A stretch of 64,000 nucleotides of DNA from Shewanella decolorationis S12. GTDB lineage: Bacteria; Pseudomonadota; Gammaproteobacteria; Enterobacterales; Shewanellaceae. A program made the position numbers and the translations under genes. The stretch covers positions 1 through 64,000 of the forward strand of contig NZ_AXZL01000069.1 of assembly GCF_000485795.1 (NCBI RefSeq), read 5' to 3'. Shown one piece after another: positions 39,786 through 48,104 of this stretch (position 1 is its first letter; every line of letters begins with the position of its first letter). The notes under the pieces were generated by a model. That model made no database searches and was not told the DNA's origin. It saw nothing but the letters and a program-made list of their open reading frames with translations.

Positions 39786-40931
39786 TCACTTATTCGCTAA
39801 AGATGGATTGGACGTGAGCCGCAAGGTGAAACGCGTATCCGCGCCCACTTTACGCTCATCGACCAGTTTGAGGGTCGGAATATCGGCCATCATTTGATAA
39901 TCGGGTAATTCGAGTAGATTACGTCCTTGTGCGCCAAGGATTTTCATCGCTTGATACAGTACTAACTCATCGGCTAAACCCGCGCCGATAAAGGCACCTG
40001 CTAAGGTCGCGCCCGCTTCGATAAGCACCTGATTACAGCTTTTGCCTAAATAGCTTAAGAGTGTGGGCAGCGAGATGCGACCATCAATCGCCGGTAATTG
40101 AAGACAAGTCACATGGGACGGCAACTGCGCCATAAAGGCTGGCGAGTATGGCTCAGTTGAGACTAATAAAATCGGCGATTCAATCGCAAGCAAGGCTGCC
40201 TTAATCGGCATGCGGCAACGACTATCTAAAATCACCCGCAGCGGCTGTAAAATTTGCGCCTCACTCAATTGCGAGCTAAAACTGCCAAGCTCTGAGTAGC
40301 GCACATTGAGCGAAGGGTCATCGGCCAGTACGGTTTCAATCCCAGTGACCAGTGCGCAGGCGCGCAAACGTAAGCGCTGCACATCGCGGCGAGCTTCGGG
40401 GCCTGTAATCCATTTAGACACCCCGTTTGATAACGCGGTTTTGCCATCGAGACTCGCGGCAAGCTTTACCGTCACCCAAGGTAGGCCCGACTCCATGCGC
40501 TTCATAAAACCAAGATTTAAGGCGTAAGCTTCGTCGCGATGTAAACCGACATCCACTTGAATGCCCGCATCGCGCAGCATTTGAATACCGCGACCACCGA
40601 CCTGCGGATTGGGATCTTCAACTGCGACCACCACTCGTTTTACACCAGTATTGATCAGCGCCAAGGCACAGGGCGGTGTGCGGCCATAATGGCTGCAAGG
40701 TTCTAAGGTGACATAGGCGGTCGCGCCACGGGCAAACTCGCCAGCCATCCGCAGTGCATGCACCTCGGCGTGGGGCTCGCCCGCTTTTTGATGATAACCT
40801 TCACCGACAATCTGATTATCTTTTACGATAACGCAGCCCACACTGGGATTGGGGCGAGTGGTATAAAATCCTTTGCGAGCCAGTTGTATGGCTCGGCTCA
40901 TCATCTGGTTATCGAGTTCTGACCAATTCAT
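39786..40931 (-). CDS. ribD: Bifunctional riboflavin deaminase/reductase RibD
   Basis: Deaminates and then reduces the pyrimidine intermediate of riboflavin synthesis. The N-terminal deaminase domain (1-145) has the zinc motif HAEVHAL and PCSHYGRTPPC; the C-terminal reductase domain (about 150-375) opens with WVTVKLAASLDGKTAL. At 381 residues the length is normal. It lies 87 bases after nrdR. I see no FMN riboswitch upstream. Confidence 0.97.
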   Translation of the reverse strand: MNWSELDNQMMSRAIQLARKGFYTTRPNPSVGCVIVKDNQIVGEGYHQKAGEPHAEVHALRMAGEFARGATAYVTLEPCSHYGRTPPCALALINTGVKRVVVAVEDPNPQVGGRGIQMLRDAGIQVDVGLHRDEAYALNLGFMKRMESGLPWVTVKLAASLDGKTALSNGVSKWITGPEARRDVQRLRLRACALVTGIETVLADDPSLNVRYSELGSFSSQLSEAQILQPLRVILDSRCRMPIKAALLAIESPILLVSTEPYSPAFMAQLPSHVTCLQLPAIDGRISLPTLLSYLGKSCNQVLIEAGATLAGAFIGAGLADELVLYQAMKILGAQGRNLLELPDYQMMADIPTLKLVDERKVGADTRFTLRLTSNPSLANK

Positions 40932-41018
40932 ATAAACCCTATGAAATCTTGAGGAAGCGTGCCCGAATGCGGCGCATAACGAGGCGCTAACCTAAGCGCT
41001 AACCTAAGATAACCCATG

Positions 41019-41468
41019 TTACTTTTGCAGTTTCGCAATCGCCTCACCAAATTCGGAGACGTCTTCAAAGGCGCGATAAACCGAGGCAAAACGAATATAG
41101 GCAACCTTGTCTAGGCTCATTAACTGTTCCATCATCAAGTTACCTATCATCTCGGAAGGCACTTCACGCTCGCCAGTCGCCCGCAGCGTTGACTTGATTT
41201 TACTTAAGGCCTGCTCGATTTCATCCATGGACACGGGGCGCTTTTCGACCGCGCGTAACATGCCTGCTTGCAGCTTTTCTTCATCGAAGGGTTGGCGCGT
41301 ACCATCGCGTTTAATCACCCGTGGCATGACTAATTCGGCGCCTTCGAAGGTGGTAAATCTTTCGTGGCATTCGGTGCATTCTCGGCGACGACGCACTTGA
41401 TGGCCTTCCGCCACTAATCGGGAATCGATCACTTTAGTATCTGTCGCGCTGCAAAATGGACAATGCAT
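41019..41468 (-). CDS. nrdR: Transcriptional repressor NrdR
   Basis: Represses ribonucleotide reductase genes in response to ATP/dATP. The 149-residue protein has the N-terminal zinc ribbon (CPFC at residue 3, CTECHERF) followed by an ATP-cone ([19 protein letters not shown]). It heads the riboflavin group, an arrangement common in proteobacteria. Confidence 0.97.
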   Translation of the reverse strand: MHCPFCSATDTKVIDSRLVAEGHQVRRRRECTECHERFTTFEGAELVMPRVIKRDGTRQPFDEEKLQAGMLRAVEKRPVSMDEIEQALSKIKSTLRATGEREVPSEMIGNLMMEQLMSLDKVAYIRFASVYRAFEDVSEFGEAIAKLQK

Positions 41469-41543
41469 TGAGCCTCCTGCCGTGAATGGAATAAAGCCTA
41501 TCTTGCTTAAACCGAGCAGGTTTAAGTCTAAGATTTTAGCAAT

Positions 41544-41570
41544 AAAAATGGCCGCTTAATGCGGCCATGG
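41544..41570 (-). terminator. glyA terminator
   Basis: Stem tggccgc/gcggcca (41549-41567) followed on the minus strand by a T tract (aaaaa at 41544-41548). It lies about 95 bases past the glyA stop and upstream of nrdR. Confidence 0.75.
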
Positions 41571-41664
41571 GATTTTATCCTATTTATCGGCTGAGGTTAA
41601 CCACCTAAGAGTGACACCCTAAGCAGTTGTGAACTCAGCCGCCATATTCAGATAAATTAACGAA

Positions 41665-42918
41665 TTAACCGTAAACAGGGAAACGGGCGCACAGTGCCAA
41701 TACTTGGCCTTTTACGCGCTCGATAACCGCTGGATTGTGGGCATCGTCGAGGATGTCACAGATCCAACCGGTTAACTCTTTCGCTTCAGCTTCTTTAAAG
41801 CCACGGCGAGTGATCGCAGGCGTACCAATACGTACACCAGAGGTCACGAATGGAGAACGTGGATCGTTTGGCACAGAGTTTTTGTTTACTGTGATGTTTG
41901 CGCTACCTAAAGCGGCATCGGCTTCTTTACCCGTCAGGTCGCGACCAATTAAGTCCACCAGCATTAAGTGGTTGTCAGTACCGCCAGAAACGATCTTGTA
42001 ACCGCGCTCTAAGAACACTTCAACCATGGCTTTAGCGTTCTTAACCACTTGTTGTTGGTAAGCTTTGAACTCTGGCTCTAAAGCTTCTTTGAAGGCGACC
42101 GCTTTACCCGCGATAACGTGCATCAAAGGACCGCCTTGACCGCCTGGGAATACCGCTGAGTTCAGCTTCTTGTACAGCTCTTCATCGTCGGCAGCAGACA
42201 GAATGATACCACCACGAGGACCGGCTAAGGTCTTGTGAGTGGTTGACGTCACAACGTGAGCGTGTGGCACTGGGTTTGGATACACACCAGCGGCGATAAG
42301 ACCCGCAACGTGTGCCATGTCGACAAACAGGTAAGCACCTATTTTGTCTGCAATTTCGCGCATTCTTGCCCAGTCAACGATGCCTGAGTAAGCAGAGAAA
42401 CCACCGATCATCATCTTAGGCTTATGTTCAACCGCCAGACGTTCCATTTCGTCGTAGTCGATTTTGCCTGATTCATCGATGCCGTAAGGAATGATGTTGT
42501 ACAGTCTACCGGAGAAGTTTACAGGTGAACCGTGGGTCAAGTGACCACCATGAGCGAGGTTCATACCTAAAACGGTATCGCCTGGTTTTAACAATGCCAT
42601 GTAAACGGCGCTGTTTGCTTGAGAACCTGAGTGAGGTTGTACGTTTGCGTAAGTCGCACCAAACAGTTGTTTTGCACGCTCAATCGCTAAGGTTTCAACT
42701 ACGTCCACATACTCACAACCACCGTAGTAACGCTTGCCTGGGTAACCTTCGGCGTACTTGTTGGTTAATTGTGAACCTTGCGCTTGCATCACGCGTGGAC
42801 TGGTGTAGTTTTCAGAAGCAATCAGCTCAATATGCTCTTCTTGACGCAGAGTTTCGTTCTGAATTGCGTTGAACAGTTCCGGATCATAATCTGCGATATT
42901 CATATCTTTTTTCAGCAT
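41665..42918 (-). CDS. glyA: Serine hydroxymethyltransferase
   Basis: PLP enzyme interconverting serine and glycine with transfer of a one-carbon unit to tetrahydrofolate. The 417-residue protein has [26 protein letters not shown], the PLP lysine in [14 protein letters not shown] (near residue 229) and the C-terminal [14 protein letters not shown]. It is divergent from ettA across 190 bases. Confidence 0.99.
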   Translation of the reverse strand: MLKKDMNIADYDPELFNAIQNETLRQEEHIELIASENYTSPRVMQAQGSQLTNKYAEGYPGKRYYGGCEYVDVVETLAIERAKQLFGATYANVQPHSGSQANSAVYMALLKPGDTVLGMNLAHGGHLTHGSPVNFSGRLYNIIPYGIDESGKIDYDEMERLAVEHKPKMMIGGFSAYSGIVDWARMREIADKIGAYLFVDMAHVAGLIAAGVYPNPVPHAHVVTSTTHKTLAGPRGGIILSAADDEELYKKLNSAVFPGGQGGPLMHVIAGKAVAFKEALEPEFKAYQQQVVKNAKAMVEVFLERGYKIVSGGTDNHLMLVDLIGRDLTGKEADAALGSANITVNKNSVPNDPRSPFVTSGVRIGTPAITRRGFKEAEAKELTGWICDILDDAHNPAVIERVKGQVLALCARFPVYG

Positions 42919-43108
42919 TGCTTACTCCAGCTGCCAATTCTTGTAGGTAGGGTTGCGCGGTATTCTACTCGTAACGAGCCGACAATCCCAGTCTCTGAAA
43001 CATGAAAATCCTACAGTTTTACCTTGAACTCACCTCAATGCCGAGTTGAGTTCGGCGCACAATCGAGTAGAATTAGCCGCATCATTAGTCACTTATAGAT
43101 GCAGAAAA

Positions 43109-44776
43109 ATGGCTCAGTTTGTTTACAGCATGCTGCGGGTGGGCAAGGTTGTTCCTCCTAAGAAGCAGATCCTTAAAGACATTTCCTTAAGCTTTTTCCC
43201 CGGCGCTAAGATCGGTGTGTTAGGTCTTAACGGTTCAGGTAAATCCACCCTACTGCGCATCATGGCCGGTATCGATACCGAAATTGAGGGTGAAGCGCGT
43301 CCAATGCCGGGCCTGAAGATTGGTTACCTGCCACAGGAACCGAAACTCGACCCAACGCAAACCGTACGTGAGGCGATTGAAGAAGCGGTTTCTGAAGCCA
43401 AAAATGCCCTCAAACGCTTAGACGAAGTCTATGCGGCTTACGCGGATCCAGATGCAGACTTCGACGCCCTTGCCAAAGAGCAAGGTGAACTCGAAGCGAT
43501 CATTCAGGCGCAGGACGCCCACAATCTGGACAACATCCTCGAACGTGCGGCGAACGCCCTGCGTCTGCCAGATTGGGATGAAAAGATTGAAGTCTTATCG
43601 GGTGGTGAGCGCCGCCGTGTGGCGATTTGCCGTCTGCTGCTGGAAAAGCCAGAGATGCTGCTACTCGACGAACCGACCAACCACTTGGACGCCGAATCAG
43701 TCGCTTGGCTCGAACACTTCCTGCAGGAATACTCGGGCACCGTTGTGGCGATTACCCACGACCGTTACTTCCTCGACAATGCTGCTGGTTGGATTTTAGA
43801 ACTTGACCGTGGTGAGGGTATCCCATGGGAAGGCAACTACTCTTCATGGCTTGAGCAAAAAGATGCTCGCTTGAAGCAGGAATCGGCCGCTGAAAGCGCG
43901 CGTCAAAAGACCATTGCAAAAGAATTAGAATGGGTTCGCCAAGGTGCGAAAGGCCGTCAGTCTAAGGGCAAAGCCCGTATGGCGCGCTTCGAAGAGCTGA
44001 ACACCACAGATTACCAAAAACGTAACGAAACCAACGAGCTGTTTATTCCGCCTGGACCACGTTTAGGTGATAAAGTCATCGAAGTGAAGAACTTAACCAA
44101 GTCCTATGGTGATCGCGTGCTAATCGATAACCTGTCGTTCTCGATTCCTAAGGGCGCGATCGTCGGTATTATCGGAGCCAACGGTGCAGGTAAATCGACC
44201 CTGTTCCGCATGCTGTCTGGCAGCGAGCAACCTGATAGTGGCACCATTGAGATAGGTGAAACAGTACAACTGGCGTCGGTTGAGCAGTTCCGCGATTCGA
44301 TGAATGACAAGAACACCATTTGGCAAGAAATCTCTGGTGGTCAAGACATCATGCGCATCAACAACATGGAAATTCCAAGTCGCGCCTATGTTGGCCGCTT
44401 TAACTTCCGTGGTGCGGATCAGCAAAAGATTATCGGTACTCTATCGGGCGGTGAGCGCAACCGTGTTCACTTAGCTAAACTGTTACAGGCTGGCGGTAAC
44501 GTACTGCTCCTCGACGAACCAACCAACGACTTAGACGTTGAAACCCTGCGCGCACTGGAAGAAGCGATCCTCGAATTCCCGGGTTGCGCTATGGTGATCT
44601 CGCACGACCGTTGGTTCTTAGACCGTATCGCGACCCACATTCTGGACTACCGCGACGAAGGCCAAGTAAACTTCTACGAAGGTAACTACACCGAATACTC
44701 GGCATGGTTGAAGAACACCTATGGTGCCGATGTGATTGAACCACACCGCTTAAAATACAAGCGTATGACGAAATAG
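43109..44776 (+). CDS. ettA: Energy-dependent translational throttle protein EttA
   Basis: ABC-F ATPase that binds the ribosomal E site and gates elongation according to ATP/ADP ratio. The 555-residue protein has two ABC cassettes without membrane segments: Walker A GLNGSGKSTLL and GANGAGKSTLF, signatures LSGGERRRVA and LSGGERNRVH, and Walker B LLLDEPTNHLD and LLLDEPTNDLD. The arm and linker between them (about 245-310) are typical of EttA. The ATG at 43109 (MAQFVYSML) is the family start; 21 upstream in-frame codons are not conserved-looking. Confidence 0.97.
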   Translation: MAQFVYSMLRVGKVVPPKKQILKDISLSFFPGAKIGVLGLNGSGKSTLLRIMAGIDTEIEGEARPMPGLKIGYLPQEPKLDPTQTVREAIEEAVSEAKNALKRLDEVYAAYADPDADFDALAKEQGELEAIIQAQDAHNLDNILERAANALRLPDWDEKIEVLSGGERRRVAICRLLLEKPEMLLLDEPTNHLDAESVAWLEHFLQEYSGTVVAITHDRYFLDNAAGWILELDRGEGIPWEGNYSSWLEQKDARLKQESAAESARQKTIAKELEWVRQGAKGRQSKGKARMARFEELNTTDYQKRNETNELFIPPGPRLGDKVIEVKNLTKSYGDRVLIDNLSFSIPKGAIVGIIGANGAGKSTLFRMLSGSEQPDSGTIEIGETVQLASVEQFRDSMNDKNTIWQEISGGQDIMRINNMEIPSRAYVGRFNFRGADQQKIIGTLSGGERNRVHLAKLLQAGGNVLLLDEPTNDLDVETLRALEEAILEFPGCAMVISHDRWFLDRIATHILDYRDEGQVNFYEGNYTEYSAWLKNTYGADVIEPHRLKYKRMTK

Positions 44777-44797
44777 ATTTAGAACCTAACCTTATTT

Positions 44798-44834
44798 AAG
44801 GAGCTTAACTCGAAAGAGTTAAGCTCCTTTTTTA
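44798..44834 (+). terminator. ettA terminator
   Basis: Perfect 14-bp stem aaggagcttaactc/gagttaagctcctt with a GAAA loop, followed by a T run. Confidence 0.9.
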
Positions 44835-44866
44835 TGGTAATTGATTAGGCAGAACTGACTTTGGCG

Positions 44867-45778
44867 CTATTTCAAACTAGCAAAATAAGCCACCAGCATA
44901 TCCATCATCACTCTTAATGCAGGCTGCATATGTTTACGGGATTGATATACGCCGTATACGCCCAAGGTTTGAGGTTGAAACTCCAGCAACAATGGCACTA
45001 ATTCGCCAGTGTCGAGATAGGGCTTCGCCGCCCACAGGGGCTGCATGGCAATCCCCTCCCCCGCTAAAGTAGCGTTTAACACCACCATAGAATCATTGGC
45101 ACTTAAATTACCTCTTACGGGAATATTAAAAAGCTGTCCTGCCTCGATACCATCAGGATGATTAATTTGAGTAAAACGCCACATCACATCGCCAAAGTAG
45201 GAATAGGTCAGGCAATTATGCCGGGTTAAATCCTCAGGATGTGTGACAGCCGAATGGGTGGCAAGGTAACGTGGCGAGGCGCAGACCACGGACTCACATT
45301 CCCCTAAGCGCCTTGCGATAAGTGAAGGATCGAGTTCGTTGGTGATTCGAATAGCAAGATCGATGCGCTCAGCGACTAAATCAACGGTTTGACTCGTTAC
45401 ATGAAAGTTCACACTCGCCTGAGGATATTGGGCTAAGTAGGGACGAACGACCGTGGGAAGGAGCAAATGCGCCATAAATTGCGAACAGCTAATCCGCAAT
45501 AATCCTCTGGGTTGGGCGCTTTGGGCATGACTGACGGTGGGGACTTCCTGTGCTAATTCAAGCAAACGCTGGCAGTAATCGAGCACTTGCTCGCCCGCAC
45601 TGGTCAAGCTCAAACGTCTTGTCGAGCGGTGCAACAAACGTGCGCCCGACCATTCCTCCATCTCGGCCAAATAACGAGTTACCATAGAGCGCGACATATC
45701 TAACGCCTCGGCGGCGCCAATCATGCTCCCCCGATCGACGATAGTCACAAACACCTTTGCCGCTTCGAGTCTATCCAT
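44867..45778 (-). CDS. LysR family transcriptional regulator
   Basis: A 303-residue regulator with an N-terminal helix-turn-helix (AAKVFVTIVDRGSMIGAAE, LDMSRSMVTRYLAEME) and a LysR substrate domain from about residue 90. It belongs to the DsdC/CrgA-like group by RLLHRSTRRLSLTSAG. It is divergent from the MBL-fold gene across about 190 bases, so the MBL/DsbA-like pair is the probable regulon. Ligand unknown. Confidence 0.9.
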   Translation of the reverse strand: MDRLEAAKVFVTIVDRGSMIGAAEALDMSRSMVTRYLAEMEEWSGARLLHRSTRRLSLTSAGEQVLDYCQRLLELAQEVPTVSHAQSAQPRGLLRISCSQFMAHLLLPTVVRPYLAQYPQASVNFHVTSQTVDLVAERIDLAIRITNELDPSLIARRLGECESVVCASPRYLATHSAVTHPEDLTRHNCLTYSYFGDVMWRFTQINHPDGIEAGQLFNIPVRGNLSANDSMVVLNATLAGEGIAMQPLWAAKPYLDTGELVPLLLEFQPQTLGVYGVYQSRKHMQPALRVMMDMLVAYFASLK

Positions 45779-45967
45779 GGTTTATCCGCCTTTATGTTGA
45801 TTGCCTTGCACTAAATAATCGGTTTTAAACGTGTATTCATCCGAATTATGCAACAAATAAGCGCAATTTGTCGTGTTTATCTAAGTTTTTTTGCAACCTA
45901 AACTAAGCTCACTTTTGCAGCAGTGCAAATCACCGAATCCTATTTGAATGAATAAGTGAGAACAGAA

Positions 45968-46867
45968 ATGACACTATTGAATGCTCTAAAATTAACCTCT
46001 TTGAAACCCCAGTTAGCCGCAACCATGCTGGTGGCGGGAATGGCTACTGCTCAGGCAGCACCTTTGCAAGTGAGCCATTTTAATCCGGGCGAAAACAGTA
46101 TTTTTGCGGTGTCTTCCAGCTTTATCAGTGGCGAACATGAAATGATGTTGGTCGATGCTCAATTTCAAAAAAATGATGCCCAAACCCTAGTGGATACCAT
46201 TAAAGCCAGCGGTAAAAAGCTTACCTTGGTGTATATCAGCCATAGCGATCCGGATTTTTACTTTGGGTTGGATGTGATTAAACAAAACTTCCCCGAGGTC
46301 GAAATTGTCGCCACTCAAACTACGGTCGATGATATTAAAGCCTCGATGGAGGGCAAACTGGCCTACTGGGGACCGATTTTAAAGGACAATGCCCCGAGCC
46401 AATTAGTGCTGCCTAAGGTGGTCACCACCAATCACTTTAGTATCGACGGTGAACAAGTGCTGATTGAAGGGCTAGAGGATGCTCACCCTAAGCATACCTT
46501 CCTGTGGGTACCGTCGGCTAAAACTATCACTGGCGGCGTTGAAGTATTTGATAACACACATGTTTGGATGGCAGACACTCAAAGTGTAGAGTCGCGTAAA
46601 GCTTGGTTAACCCATTTAGAAAAGATGGAAGCCTTATCCCCCAAAGAGGTTATCCCTGGACATTATCTCGGTGATGCCAGATTTGATAAGCGCGCCATCG
46701 CCTTTACTCGCGATTATATTAATGCCTTTGAAAAGGCAGCCAAAACAGCAAAAGATTCTGCGGACTTAATCGCCAAGATGCTCACGCTCTACCCACAAAT
46801 TCCTTTAGATGCGGGGCTTGAGATCAGTGCCAAAGTGATTATGGGTGAAATGCGCTGGCCAATGTAA
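45968..46867 (+). CDS. Secreted metallo-beta-lactamase-fold protein with altered metal motif
   Basis: A 299-residue protein with a signal peptide (hydrophobic LAATMLVAGMATAQA, cleavage near residue 31) and an MBL-like core. The core has NSIFAVSSSFISGEHEMMLVDAQF, LTLVYISHSDPDF, a later PGHYLG and a helical C-terminus. In the HxHxDH position it has H92-S-D-P-D-F, so only one His and the Asp remain; metal binding and hydrolase activity are therefore uncertain. The ATG at 45968 is chosen over the GTG at 45956, because the signal peptide fits better. A hairpin follows its stop, then a DsbA-like gene. Confidence 0.8.
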   Translation: MTLLNALKLTSLKPQLAATMLVAGMATAQAAPLQVSHFNPGENSIFAVSSSFISGEHEMMLVDAQFQKNDAQTLVDTIKASGKKLTLVYISHSDPDFYFGLDVIKQNFPEVEIVATQTTVDDIKASMEGKLAYWGPILKDNAPSQLVLPKVVTTNHFSIDGEQVLIEGLEDAHPKHTFLWVPSAKTITGGVEVFDNTHVWMADTQSVESRKAWLTHLEKMEALSPKEVIPGHYLGDARFDKRAIAFTRDYINAFEKAAKTAKDSADLIAKMLTLYPQIPLDAGLEISAKVIMGEMRWPM

Positions 46868-46873
46868 CCAAAT

Positions 46874-46897
46874 TGGGGCATGGCTAATCATGCCCCA
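46874..46897 (+). terminator. Intercistronic hairpin
   Basis: Stem tggggcatg/catgcccca with a 6-base loop, 6 bases past the MBL gene stop. It has no T tract, so it may stabilise or separate the two messages rather than terminate. Confidence 0.4.
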
Positions 46898-46964
46898 CTC
46901 ATTCAAAGGGTTGTGCATTAACTCACGAGTCAGAGCACAAAATAGTTTTGTAGGAAGCACATAA

Positions 46965-47618
46965 ATGAATACCACAGACAATCCCAAGGCCGTTTTACAT
47001 GCCATTATCGATCCTCTGTGCGGTTGGTGTTACGCGGCCGCACCGCTGTTTGATGCTGCAGCCGCTGCCGGATTTACCATCAAACTCCATGCGGGTGGCA
47101 TGCTCACAGGGCCAAGGCGCAAACAGATTGATAACCAATGGCGCGATTACGTCATGCCCCATGACCAACGGATTGCCGCGCTAACGGGACAAGCCTTTGG
47201 TGAAAACTACTACGAAGGCCTATTGCGTGACACGAGTATCGTATTGGATTCGGCGCCGCCGATCAGGGCGTTACTCGCTGTGGCCGCCTTAGGAGGCGAT
47301 GATTTAGCCTACTTACATGCGGTGCAGCTCGCCCATTATCGCGATGGCAAATGTGCGAGTGATGAAGGCAATTTGCATCTTTTAGCAGAAGAATTAGCGC
47401 TAAACGGTGCCGACTTTGCCCAAGAATACGCTAAAAATGAAGACGCATTCTATCAACATATATTGGAAACTCGGGCGTTAATGAATCAGCTCGGCGCCCA
47501 AGGGTTTCCGACGGTAGCGCTAGAAACCAGCGAAGGCAATTTAAAACTGCTCAACCACAGCCGCTTTTACGGCCAACCTTCGGCTTGGCTTGAATATTTG
47601 AATGAACAGCTATCCTAA
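46965..47618 (+). CDS. DsbA family thioredoxin-like protein
   Basis: A 217-residue thioredoxin-fold protein of the DsbA/FrnE-like group. It has the active-site motif DPLCGWCY (Cys19 and Cys22), GGMLTGPRRKQID, a helical insertion, and the cis-Pro region QGFPTVAL near residue 180. No signal peptide is visible, so it is probably cytoplasmic, unlike true DsbA. GGA lies 9 bases before the ATG. It follows the MBL-fold gene in the same direction. Confidence 0.88.
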   Translation: MNTTDNPKAVLHAIIDPLCGWCYAAAPLFDAAAAAGFTIKLHAGGMLTGPRRKQIDNQWRDYVMPHDQRIAALTGQAFGENYYEGLLRDTSIVLDSAPPIRALLAVAALGGDDLAYLHAVQLAHYRDGKCASDEGNLHLLAEELALNGADFAQEYAKNEDAFYQHILETRALMNQLGAQGFPTVALETSEGNLKLLNHSRFYGQPSAWLEYLNEQLS

Positions 47619-47656
47619 TCGGTAGCTCTCTTATCAAGTTGGTGATTAAAAGTATG

Positions 47657-47684
47657 CGCCTTAGGGAGTTGACTACCTAAGGCG
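47657..47684. terminator. Hairpin between converging genes
   Basis: Stem cgccttagg/cctaaggcg with a 10-base loop in the 128-base gap between the DsbA-like and TapY2 genes. On the minus strand a TTTTAAT stretch follows, so it may terminate tapY2. Confidence 0.5.
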
Positions 47685-47746
47685 TAATACCTTCGTCCAG
47701 AGCATAAGGCGATTAGCTAAGTCTTTTTAAAGGCTTAGCCAATCTA

Positions 47747-48082
47747 TTAGCCTTGATTTTCTGGGGCAAGCTCGGCTTGCTTAGCCTCTTCAAGAGTAAA
47801 ACTCTCGGAGTTTTTCACACACTCAAGTACCGCTTTAGCGTAGAGTGGAATAGGTTTATCCCGCGGTAAACGGGGTAATTCGGTCCCAGGTAAAGAAAGC
47901 AGATACTGATTGACCTTAGATTCAAACCACGAGAAGCGTATTAACTTAAGCCCTTGGTTTGTTTCTAAATAGCATTTGTAATCCTGTCGTTTCTCGGTTT
48001 CTGCCGCCATCGCAGGCCATTGGAGTCCCGATAGCAGCAACAAACCCAAAGCACCGTATTTCATCATAAGGTTATCACTCAT
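47747..48082 (-). CDS. tapY2: TapY2 family type IV pilus-associated protein
   Basis: A 111-residue protein with a signal peptide (MKYGALGLLLLSGLQWPAMAAE, cleavage near residue 27) and a small periplasmic domain with two Cys (YKCYLE and LECVKN) that could form a disulfide. It resembles the short TapY2 proteins found next to PilY1 homologues in Shewanella and Aeromonas. It starts 22 bases after the PilY1/TapY1 stop, so the two are an operon. Its molecular role is not established. Confidence 0.75.
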   Translation of the reverse strand: MSDNLMMKYGALGLLLLSGLQWPAMAAETEKRQDYKCYLETNQGLKLIRFSWFESKVNQYLLSLPGTELPRLPRDKPIPLYAKAVLECVKNSESFTLEEAKQAELAPENQG

Positions 48083-48104
48083 CTCAACTCGTTAACTCTA
48101 TGCA

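Noticed and set aside
40932..41018. Possible FMN riboswitch in the riboflavin cluster
   Set aside because: None of the conserved RFN-element helices or loops could be found upstream of ribD, ribE, ribBX or ribH.
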